A stretch of DNA of 64,000 bases from a virus: positions 78,149-142,148 of the IMG/VR virus record IMGVR_UViG_3300025889_000076. One strand, given 5' to 3'. Below are positions 58,391 to 64,000 of the stretch, piece after piece; within the stretch, counting starts at the first letter, position 1; the number at the start of each line of letters is the position of its first letter. The position numbers and the translations under genes were made by a program. A model generated the notes under the pieces. That model was not told the origin of the DNA. It saw nothing but the letters and a program-made list of their open reading frames with translations, and searched no databases.

Positions 58391-59098
58391 ATGGAAATTC
58401 CCCAACTTTTTCGTGAGTCACGTTATGGTATGCCAAGTGCAGACCAAATTTTACCTAATAGGAACTATTTAATTGGATACTCCTATTTATTCCGGCAGCC
58501 TCGCTGGGCGATGCAGGTAATCGATGGATCGGCATCTGATGTATCTGTAGACCGTCAGGACTGCTTCAGACCTGATTTAAGAATCCCCGAAACCTTCAGA
58601 GCTACATTATCTGACTATGCGGGTTCTGGTTACGATAGGGGGCATCTTGTTCCATCTGCCGATAGCAACGAGACACGTCTAGAAAACAGCGAAACATTCT
58701 TACTCTCTAACATGAGTCCTCAAGCCCCAGACATGAATCGTCGATCTTGGAGAATTCTAGAGTCAGCAGTTAGAAAGATTGCACAAAAACCTGAAGTAGT
58801 AGAGGTCTATGCTATTAGCGGACCTGTTTTTGATTTATCAAAACCATTTACTAAAATAGGTGATGATGTTATTGTCCCGCATGAGTTTTTCAAGACTGTT
58901 TTAGTTGAAGATAATAAAGGTAAGATTGATTTTTGTTCATTCCTTTTACCTAATGAAAAAACAAATACTACTTATAAAGACCACGTTGTTTCTGTTAAAT
59001 ATTTAGAGTTTAGAACCGGACTGCTTTTATGGGATCGTCTAAAAGGGAGTTCAATAGAAAAGGCAAAAACAAAGAAAACTATCCGTAAAGGAATATAA
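58391..59098 (+). CDS. NUC1-family DNA/RNA non-specific endonuclease
   Basis: 235 residues from ATG 58391. G-S-G-Y-D-R-G-H-L-V-P-S-A-D near 80 is the DRGH catalytic motif; N-E-T-R-L-E-N-S-E-T-F-L-L-S-N-M-type sequence provides the metal-binding Asn, with N-R-R-S-W following. No signal peptide, unlike many secreted family members. It may degrade host nucleic acid or help recombination; its place in the dnaE break is odd. Confidence 0.82.
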   Translation: MEIPQLFRESRYGMPSADQILPNRNYLIGYSYLFRQPRWAMQVIDGSASDVSVDRQDCFRPDLRIPETFRATLSDYAGSGYDRGHLVPSADSNETRLENSETFLLSNMSPQAPDMNRRSWRILESAVRKIAQKPEVVEVYAISGPVFDLSKPFTKIGDDVIVPHEFFKTVLVEDNKGKIDFCSFLLPNEKTNTTYKDHVVSVKYLEFRTGLLLWDRLKGSSIEKAKTKKTIRKGI

Positions 59099-59114
59099 AA
59101 GAAAGATTCAATAA

Positions 59115-60710
59115 GTGAATAATCTAGATATCACTAAAATACCTTTAGACGATCAAAAAACTTGGGACTTAATTTGCTCTGGTAACACTAAAGGTGTGTT
59201 TCAGCTAGAAACTAACTTAGGTAAGCATTGGTGTAAAGAGTGTAAGCCAAGAAGCATAGAAGAGTTATCAGATGTTATTAGTGCTATTCGGCCTGGATGT
59301 ATTTCCGGAGATTCGTTAATAACAATTAAAAATAGAACTTATGATACAAGATCTAATACATACGCTAAGAAGACAATCAGGGAATTATGCAATAATGCAC
59401 ATAAAGTAACCAGTCTGTTATCTCTTGATACTTCGTCTAAGAAAATTATAGACAACGGCATTGAAGATATTTTTTATAGTGGTGAGAAAGAATGTTTTGA
59501 GGTTTTAATAACAAATTATTCAAAGGGGAAGAAAAGACTACAGGTTAAGAAAAAATGGCATGATCTGGAGTGTACGGCAGAGCATAAAATGTTGACATCT
59601 GATTTAAATTGGGTTTCTTTAAAGGATTTGAAACCTGGTCAAAGAATAGCATGTCTGAAAAAAGCTAGTAACAAGACTAGAATGTCTAATACTATTAGTA
59701 ATAGACATGTAAAAGATGGGCCTAGAATGCCTAATGTAGATGGTACTAGATATTTTGCTGAAATATGTTATAAAAACTATATAGAAGAATGTGTTATATG
59801 TGATTGGGATGAAACAAGTTTAGATACACATCATATTGAAGGAAATAGACATACCAACAATAAACCAGAAAATTTAGCTTACTTATGCCCTAATTGTCAT
59901 AGAATGCATAATATGTCTTTAATAAGTACAGATGAAATACTGACAAAAAGAAAGGAAAAAGAACTGCCAAAATTTGAAGGTGTTGAATGGGTCACTTATT
60001 TAGGTAAGAAATCTGTTGGGGTAAAAGACACTTATGATATTACTATGAAGTCTCCTAACAATAATTTTATAGCTGGTAATTTTATTGTACACAATTCATT
60101 AAAGGCAAAACAAGATGGAAAGTCCATGACTCAGCACTATGCTGATAGAAAATCTAGTAAAGAAGAAATGGACAGTCTATACGGACCAATTGACCATATA
60201 GTCGCTAGTACTCAGTCAATTATCCTCTATCAAGAGCAGTCAATGAAGATTGCTCAGGTGATGGCGGGCTTCTCGGAACAACAATCAGATACTCTGAGAA
60301 AATCAATCGGTAAAAAAAATGCGTCCCTGATGGCAGAGGTAAAGGTTCAATTTTTAGAAGGATGTAAGCAGCAAGGACACTCAAAAGAGGACTCCGAGCG
60401 AATCTTTGAGATTATCGAAAAAAGTTCTAGATATAGTTTTAATAAATGTCTTGCCTTGGATACATTAGTTGAACTGGAAAACGGCGATATGATTACAATT
60501 GAAGATGTATCTATTGGAGATAAGGTAAAAACTCCGGATGGTTATGCCGTCGTAAAGAATAAATACAATAATGGCATCCAAGACGTGTTCCGAGTTAATA
60601 TTGGAGGCAAAGAAATCAAGTGTACTATTACCCATAAATTTTTAAGTAAAGACGGGAAAATTCTCCCATTATGGTCTTTTCTATTTACCGGACAACCCAT
60701 ACATGAATGA
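59115..60710 (+). CDS. dnaE: DNA polymerase III alpha, segment 3, with one full intein and the N-half of another
   Basis: 531 residues from GTG 59115. D-I-T-K-I-P-L-D-D, G-N-T-K-G-V-F-Q-L-E and A-I-R-P-G are polymerase fingers sequence (1-61). An HNH intein follows (62-327), then extein S-L-K-A-K-Q-D-G through S-S-R-Y-S-F-N-K (328-444, with I-I-L-Y-Q-E-Q and R-K-S-I-G-K-K). Cys445 begins an 87-residue intein N-half that ends at the stop. The rest of the alpha chain (normally S-H-A...Y-A) is not in this window. Confidence 0.9.
   Translation: MNNLDITKIPLDDQKTWDLICSGNTKGVFQLETNLGKHWCKECKPRSIEELSDVISAIRPGCISGDSLITIKNRTYDTRSNTYAKKTIRELCNNAHKVTSLLSLDTSSKKIIDNGIEDIFYSGEKECFEVLITNYSKGKKRLQVKKKWHDLECTAEHKMLTSDLNWVSLKDLKPGQRIACLKKASNKTRMSNTISNRHVKDGPRMPNVDGTRYFAEICYKNYIEECVICDWDETSLDTHHIEGNRHTNNKPENLAYLCPNCHRMHNMSLISTDEILTKRKEKELPKFEGVEWVTYLGKKSVGVKDTYDITMKSPNNNFIAGNFIVHNSLKAKQDGKSMTQHYADRKSSKEEMDSLYGPIDHIVASTQSIILYQEQSMKIAQVMAGFSEQQSDTLRKSIGKKNASLMAEVKVQFLEGCKQQGHSKEDSERIFEIIEKSSRYSFNKCLALDTLVELENGDMITIEDVSIGDKVKTPDGYAVVKNKYNNGIQDVFRVNIGGKEIKCTITHKFLSKDGKILPLWSFLFTGQPIHE
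59298..60095 (+). mobile_element. DnaE intein with HNH endonuclease (site RPG|S)
   Basis: 266 residues. Starts C-I-S-G-D-S-L-I-T-I, has C-T-A-E-H-K-M-L (block B) and ends N-N-N-F-I-A-G-N-F-I-V-H-N before Ser. Between them C-V-I-C, L-D-T-H-H-I-E-G-N, N-K-P-E-N-L-A-Y and C-P-N-C-H make an HNH nuclease with its zinc Cys pairs. Confidence 0.88.
60447..60707 (+). other. Split intein N-half (DnaE site FNK|S), partner not in window
   Basis: 87 residues: C-L-A-L-D-T-L-V-E, then V-S-I-G-D-K-V and C-T-I-T-H-K-F, then a stop. The insertion site (after S-F-N-K) is three residues away from the site of the cyanobacterial DnaE split intein (AEY|CFNK). No C-half ending in HN followed by S-H was found to 64000. 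Confidence 0.82.
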
Positions 60711-60873
60711 ATTTATAGAAGATCAATATTGGAAAGATTTTAATAATGGAAAGAATCTAGATAAGTACGGAATAAAAACGATAAAAGTTATCATGTTAGA
60801 TAGGTGGCAGTCACAAGACCCATCCTTTTTTGCATTCAAAAATAGAGAAGAATTATTAAGAGTTGGTAAATGA
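60703..60873 (+). CDS. Small hypothetical protein after dnaE segment 3
   Basis: 56 residues from ATG 60703 (8-nt overlap ATGAATGA with the intein stop). Asp/Lys/Phe-rich. Overlaps the next start as ATGA. Confidence 0.5.
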   Translation: MNEFIEDQYWKDFNNGKNLDKYGIKTIKVIMLDRWQSQDPSFFAFKNREELLRVGK

Positions 60874-61304
60874 CTAATAATGCTTATTCAAAGATCAATA
60901 ATGTTGACCCTAGCCACATAATGGAATGGTTCTACTCCAGTGTCTGTGAGGCTGGTGGTGATGGTGCAGCGGTCATCTGTTGTGGAAACCCAAAAGAAAC
61001 CTCTGAATACTTCATTCAATGGTGGAAGAAGCGATATTTACCACAAATGAAGAAGAACGGATATAAAAAAGATGAATTCTGGCATCCCGTAGAAGAATAT
61101 ACTGGACAAAATGGAGAACTTATATTAAACTATCATGATGGCAACGAGAACTTTATGTTCTGTGATCAGGTTGTTGATCTTGGTCATGGTGATGTTAGTT
61201 TTATTGTCGAATCGGACTGTAAGACTCTTGATGGAAAATTTACATGCCAGAAAGTTATAAAGTTAGATATGTACGATAATTGGAATAAATGGGGGGAAAA
61301 TTAG
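60870..61304 (+). CDS. Hypothetical protein
   Basis: 144 residues. I-M-E-W-F-Y-S-S-V-C-E, A-V-I-C-C-G-N-P and a C-terminal beta-rich half (F-I-V-E-S-D-C-K). No family recognised. A 97-nt non-coding stretch follows, with TTGACA at 61360. Confidence 0.5.
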   Translation: MTNNAYSKINNVDPSHIMEWFYSSVCEAGGDGAAVICCGNPKETSEYFIQWWKKRYLPQMKKNGYKKDEFWHPVEEYTGQNGELILNYHDGNENFMFCDQVVDLGHGDVSFIVESDCKTLDGKFTCQKVIKLDMYDNWNKWGEN

Positions 61305-61401
61305 AGCTAGAGTAACTAATAGCATCAACATGAGTAACTACATACTATAAAAATTGAACTTGACATAAGCCGTACTAAACGTCTTTTTTTGGATTTAGAT
61401 T

Positions 61402-61938
61402 ATGAATATTTTTGTACTTTCTTATGACCCCGTAGAAGCAGCCCAGTCGCAAGTCAACCGTCATAATATAAAGATGATTTTGGAAAGTGCCCAGCTACTT
61501 TGCACTGCTCACCATATGTGTCCAAAATACGAACTGCCTATCAAGTTCTATCGTAAAACACACCACAATCACCCGTGTGCCATATGGACTCGTGAGTCGT
61601 CTGATAATTATAAATGGCTCTGCAAGCACGCTATCGCTCTATGTGATGAATATACTTACCGTTACGATAAGACACACGCATCACGAGGAATTATTGAGTG
61701 GTGTTACGATCATATTCCTGACTTACCAGATATTGGTCCAACCTCTGTTAGACTTGCTATGCCGGATGAATACAAAAATGATGATCCGGTAGAATCTTAT
61801 AGAAATTATTATTACTATGATAAAGGTAAAAATATTCAATGCGAGTGGAAACGTAGAAATCCACCAGACTGGTGGAACAGAATGTTAGCACTTGACGAAC
61901 TTACAAAACAAGCACAAGAATTAGATATGGGATATTGA
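61402..61938 (+). CDS. Phage protein resembling pyrimidine-dimer glycosylase-type proteins
   Basis: 178 residues. It starts M-N-I-F-V-L-S-Y-D-P-V-E-A-A, then K-M-I-L-E-S-A-Q-L-L-C-T-A-H, then H-H-N-H-P-C-A-I-W-T-R-E-S and A-L-C-D-E-Y-T-Y-R-Y. I remember this pattern in many phages, sometimes linked with the Pyr_excise (DenV-like) family; the assignment is tentative. Many His and Cys could bind metal. Confidence 0.5.
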   Translation: MNIFVLSYDPVEAAQSQVNRHNIKMILESAQLLCTAHHMCPKYELPIKFYRKTHHNHPCAIWTRESSDNYKWLCKHAIALCDEYTYRYDKTHASRGIIEWCYDHIPDLPDIGPTSVRLAMPDEYKNDDPVESYRNYYYYDKGKNIQCEWKRRNPPDWWNRMLALDELTKQAQELDMGY

Positions 61939-61964
61939 CATTTAGGCTCTATTCGTGAAATAAT
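61935..61964 (+). promoter_or_regulatory. Candidate promoter for the right-end small genes
   Basis: TTGACA (61935-61940), overlapping the previous stop codon, 18-nt spacer, AATAAT (61959-61964). About 50 nt of leader precede ATG 62021. Confidence 0.5.
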
Positions 61965-62020
61965 CCGCCTTTCGCAAGATTGTCCTTTGAAAGCCTACTC
62001 TTACGTATCAGGAAAAATAA

Positions 62021-62173
62021 ATGACTGACAAGTCAGATTTTATTAATACAGGTATGTCATACAACAAGTTAGTAGAAGAACTAAAAAGAGAATTTAACCT
62101 AAGTGATTGGTCCGCAAGACAGATCATTGCTGTTGTATGTAACTGGCTGGAGGAAAGTAATACTAATGACTGA
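62021..62173 (+). CDS. Small hypothetical protein
   Basis: 50 residues from ATG 62021. Helical with W-L-E-E-S-N. It ends in ATGACTGA, whose ATG starts the next gene. Function unknown. Confidence 0.5.
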   Translation: MTDKSDFINTGMSYNKLVEELKREFNLSDWSARQIIAVVCNWLEESNTND

Positions 62174-62357
62174 TTGGAGAGATATTGTAGAATTTAATAG
62201 AGACTGCAATAAATGGGAAGTAATTCTCAAGGGGTATTGTTGTACCACAGAAGAACAGAAAGTTATTTCAGACTGTTTCATAAGAATGAGAGATAGATTT
62301 GAAACAACACGGCTGCGAATGGCGGAACTTAATGCTACATTAGGAGTTGATGAATGA
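62166..62357 (+). CDS. Small acidic protein
   Basis: 63 residues from ATG 62166 (8-nt overlap, GGAGG about 11 nt upstream). Two Cys pairs not in a zinc layout. ATGA overlap with the next gene. Confidence 0.5.
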   Translation: MTDWRDIVEFNRDCNKWEVILKGYCCTTEEQKVISDCFIRMRDRFETTRLRMAELNATLGVDE

Positions 62358-62626
62358 GTTCTGACGAACATAAAAACAAAGCTGACGCATATGTAACGTG
62401 CCGTGATGGAAAGATTAGATACTTTACCGCAGATGATGGTGAAGTTTTTCATTATAAGGGGCGGAAATATACTTATCTATTGTGGGATGAGACTGAAGGC
62501 AGGGGACTTATTACTATGTTTGTTTATGGAGATAAGTACCTTTTGGCCCCTAGTCATATGCAACCTGTTCTTGTTGAGGCAAAAACTTGGGCGGGTCGTT
62601 GGAATTGGGAAGGGGTTGATAAATGA
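62354..62626 (+). CDS. Hypothetical protein, MSSDEHK family member 1
   Basis: 90 residues. Begins M-S-S-D-E-H-K and ends G-V-D-K. The body has a small SH3-like beta pattern (V-F-H-Y-K-G-R-K-Y-T-Y). The bases around its start and stop recur around the next two genes, though the bodies differ. Confidence 0.5.
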   Translation: MSSDEHKNKADAYVTCRDGKIRYFTADDGEVFHYKGRKYTYLLWDETEGRGLITMFVYGDKYLLAPSHMQPVLVEAKTWAGRWNWEGVDK

Positions 62627-62850
62627 GTTCTGACGAACATAAGACAAAAAGAATTGTAGATATAAATGGTGACATTATTTGTGAACCAGAACATTATCAT
62701 GAATGCCTCAAATGGGGGCGGGAAATGATTGATAAGATGGAAGAGGATAATGTTGATAGATCTGACATGCTGGTAATCATAGAAAGATTAGCATTTGAAA
62801 TTCGTTTTACTTTGACTATGTTGAAGGACCGCGAAGGAGTTGATAAATGA
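62623..62850 (+). CDS. Hypothetical protein, MSSDEHK family member 2
   Basis: 75 residues. Begins M-S-S-D-E-H-K and ends G-V-D-K, like member 1, but the body is helical (E-C-L-K-W-G-R-E-M-I-D-K) and unrelated. ATGA overlaps on both sides. Confidence 0.5.
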   Translation: MSSDEHKTKRIVDINGDIICEPEHYHECLKWGREMIDKMEEDNVDRSDMLVIIERLAFEIRFTLTMLKDREGVDK

Positions 62851-63038
62851 GTTCTGAAGAACTAAAAGAGAAAACATTCTATCTTGTAGATACCCCATTC
62901 ATTAAAGGTAAATTCCAGTATATTGGTGAAGTGAATTTGGGAAATCGGAAATATCTGTTTCAGCATTTAGCGATTGATATGTATCTAACAGAAGATGAAA
63001 TTATGTGGTATGTAAACGAGGATAGATCAGATGACTGA
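62847..63038 (+). CDS. Hypothetical protein, MSSDEHK family member 3
   Basis: 63 residues. Begins M-S-S-E-E-L-K. Body beta-rich (G-K-F-Q-Y-I-G-E-V-N-L). Ends in ATGACTGA, starting the next gene. Confidence 0.5.
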   Translation: MSSEELKEKTFYLVDTPFIKGKFQYIGEVNLGNRKYLFQHLAIDMYLTEDEIMWYVNEDRSDD

Positions 63039-63231
63039 ACTTTGCTTGGGTCTTCTTACATTTGCTGTATTATTCCCCATTTATATGATAATTAGGTCAC
63101 GGTCAAATAATCCACCTAAAAACTGGTGGCAGTATCATACTAGGGACTGTGGAACGAAGTATCGTGGGTGTTCACCTGATTGTCCTAAAGATATTTATGA
63201 ACGAACTGGTGAATGGAGGGGTGACAAATGA
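63031..63231 (+). CDS. Small membrane protein
   Basis: 66 residues from ATG 63031 (8-nt overlap). One N-terminal transmembrane helix (about 4-22), then a Cys-containing tail (D-C-G-T-K-Y-R-G-C-S-P-D-C-P). ATGA overlap with the next gene. Confidence 0.5.
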   Translation: MTELCLGLLTFAVLFPIYMIIRSRSNNPPKNWWQYHTRDCGTKYRGCSPDCPKDIYERTGEWRGDK

Positions 63232-63662
63232 GAGCGAGGGTAACTGACAGCATAAGCGAAGCAATTCAATGGTTCTGCGAAGACGAAATTGAAATTGGCG
63301 ATCCTTTGTATGGAAGCTGCGACGACAATCCTATGATGGCCCGAAGTTTTAAAAATAGAAAACCGGGAGATAAATTATTAGGCGTCTCTACCGTATATGT
63401 GGTAAATATTGATTTAACAAAGCACCCAAGTCATGCCCGTTCAGATGTAGTAAATTTAGGAAATAAGATCAGAATCTTACAAGATGGTGAAATTGTTATC
63501 CATAGGAAATATGATAAAATACCCACAGGGCAACCAATATACGTCTCCAAAAAGGGTAAGATCACTTGGAGAAAACAATGTGAACATATAGGCTGGGCAT
63601 CATCCAATCAAGATAAAGATGGGTTTTTGAAAGTTAGGGTAAAGATCAATGAGAGATATTAA
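63228..63662 (+). CDS. Hypothetical protein
   Basis: 144 residues. C-terminal half (about 65-144) is beta-rich: L-G-N-K-I-R-I-L-Q-D-G-E-I-V-I, then P-I-Y-V-S-K-K-G-K-I-T-W, ending in V-R-V-K-I. A virion decoration role is conceivable but unsupported. Confidence 0.5.
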   Translation: MRARVTDSISEAIQWFCEDEIEIGDPLYGSCDDNPMMARSFKNRKPGDKLLGVSTVYVVNIDLTKHPSHARSDVVNLGNKIRILQDGEIVIHRKYDKIPTGQPIYVSKKGKITWRKQCEHIGWASSNQDKDGFLKVRVKINERY

Positions 63663-64000
63663 ATTTCGGGTTTGGCACAAAAAAGAAAACCGATGGCTTG
63701 ATCCGTGGGCAGAGGAAGATCCTATTCTTTCTTTAAAGGACTACGGAAAAGGTTGCGAGGTATTTCTTTATGACAGAAAAAGTAAAGAACACAGTAATAT
63801 CAACTGCCAAATGGATGATGTGGTCATCCAACAATACACTGGCCTTAAAGATAGAAACGGTGTTGAAATTTATGAGGGTGATATTGTAGAAAGACGACGA
63901 GAAAGAGGTCTTGTTGACTTTAATAGCAAAAATTATGCCCAGATACCCGGCTGGAACCTTCTACTGTATCAGTATGTCCCATACCAAAAAGAAGGGTGGA
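63649..64000 (+). CDS. YopX-family protein, 5' part (cut by window end)
   Basis: 117 complete codons are visible from ATG 63649. I-K-F-R-V-W-H-K near the start and Q-Q-Y-T-G-L-K-D-R-N-G-V-E-I-Y-E-G-D-I-V are the YopX signature seen in many phages. The function of the family is unknown. Confidence 0.8.
   Translation, partial: MRDIKFRVWHKKENRWLDPWAEEDPILSLKDYGKGCEVFLYDRKSKEHSNINCQMDDVVIQQYTGLKDRNGVEIYEGDIVERRRERGLVDFNSKNYAQIPGWNLLLYQYVPYQKEGW

Noticed and set aside
57536-59114. Group I intron in dnaE
   Set aside because: I could not identify the conserved core by eye, and the region holds normal coupled genes; left as a test, not a call.
61360-61390. TTGACA before 61402 as a full promoter
   Set aside because: No acceptable -10 at 16-18 nt; only a T-run follows.

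Overview
The window looks like one part of a large, AT-rich double-stranded DNA phage genome. Genes are small, tightly packed and often overlapping. They include a phage-style replication and nucleotide set: ATP-dependent DNA ligase, SSB, ThyX, B12-dependent ribonucleotide reductase, dUTPase, dCMP deaminase, PhoH-like ATPase, RecA, DnaB-type helicase, DnaG-type primase, dNMP kinase, Cas4/RecB-like nuclease and a bacterial-type DNA polymerase III alpha chain. There are no rRNA genes and I recognised no tRNA. The host is not shown. The DUF6745-type module and a GC-richer insert near 25-26.5 kb resemble planctomycete or actinobacterial DNA, but that is inference from memory.

Layout. 1-7.45 kb (+): end of a DNA ligase, then two arrays of overlapping mini-genes built from a 12-nt (Q-L-x-S) repeat, 1125-2846 and 5177-5664. 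They flank a DUF6745-like gene and its partner, each of which has its own strong promoter. A likely structural protein (6127-7248) follows. 7.42-24.53 kb (-): a long operon-like surface-sugar cluster. It has GmhA, heptose kinase, HAD phosphatase and nucleotidyltransferase (activated heptose), three SDR epimerases/reductases, a DegT-fold enzyme with His in place of the PLP lysine, a split TPP-dependent E1 pair, a B12-type radical SAM protein, a truncated UDP-sugar dehydrogenase, at least five glycosyltransferases, a methyltransferase and a metallophosphatase. 24.5-26.6 kb: a divergent intergenic region and a GC-richer, cassette-like block of small genes. 26.6-35.4 kb (+): small early-type genes, SSB, ThyX, a deoxyribosyltransferase-like protein and a second sugar/sulfo/methyl-transfer cluster. 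35.4-39.7 kb (+): a probable virion protein with its own promoter and terminator, then envelope proteins (TM-coiled coil, TM-PAS, permuted NlpC/P60, secreted protease-thioredoxin fusion). 39.7-60.7 kb (+): nucleotide metabolism, recombination and replication. 60.7-64 kb (+): small genes ending in a YopX-family gene cut by the window edge.

The replication block is rich in inteins. RecA has an Ala1 intein with a LAGLIDADG nuclease inside its Walker A motif, followed by a Vsr-like endonuclease gene. dnaE is fractured: a split intein at GPGRG|S is separated by a homing-endonuclease-like gene, a second break holds an exonuclease and a NUC1 nuclease, a third segment carries an HNH intein, and the gene ends in the N-half of another split intein whose partner lies outside the window. 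About 25 gene junctions share an 8-nt stop/start overlap of the form (A/G)TGNNTRR, which suggests widespread translational coupling. The least explained system is the mini-gene arrays around the DUF6745-like gene.
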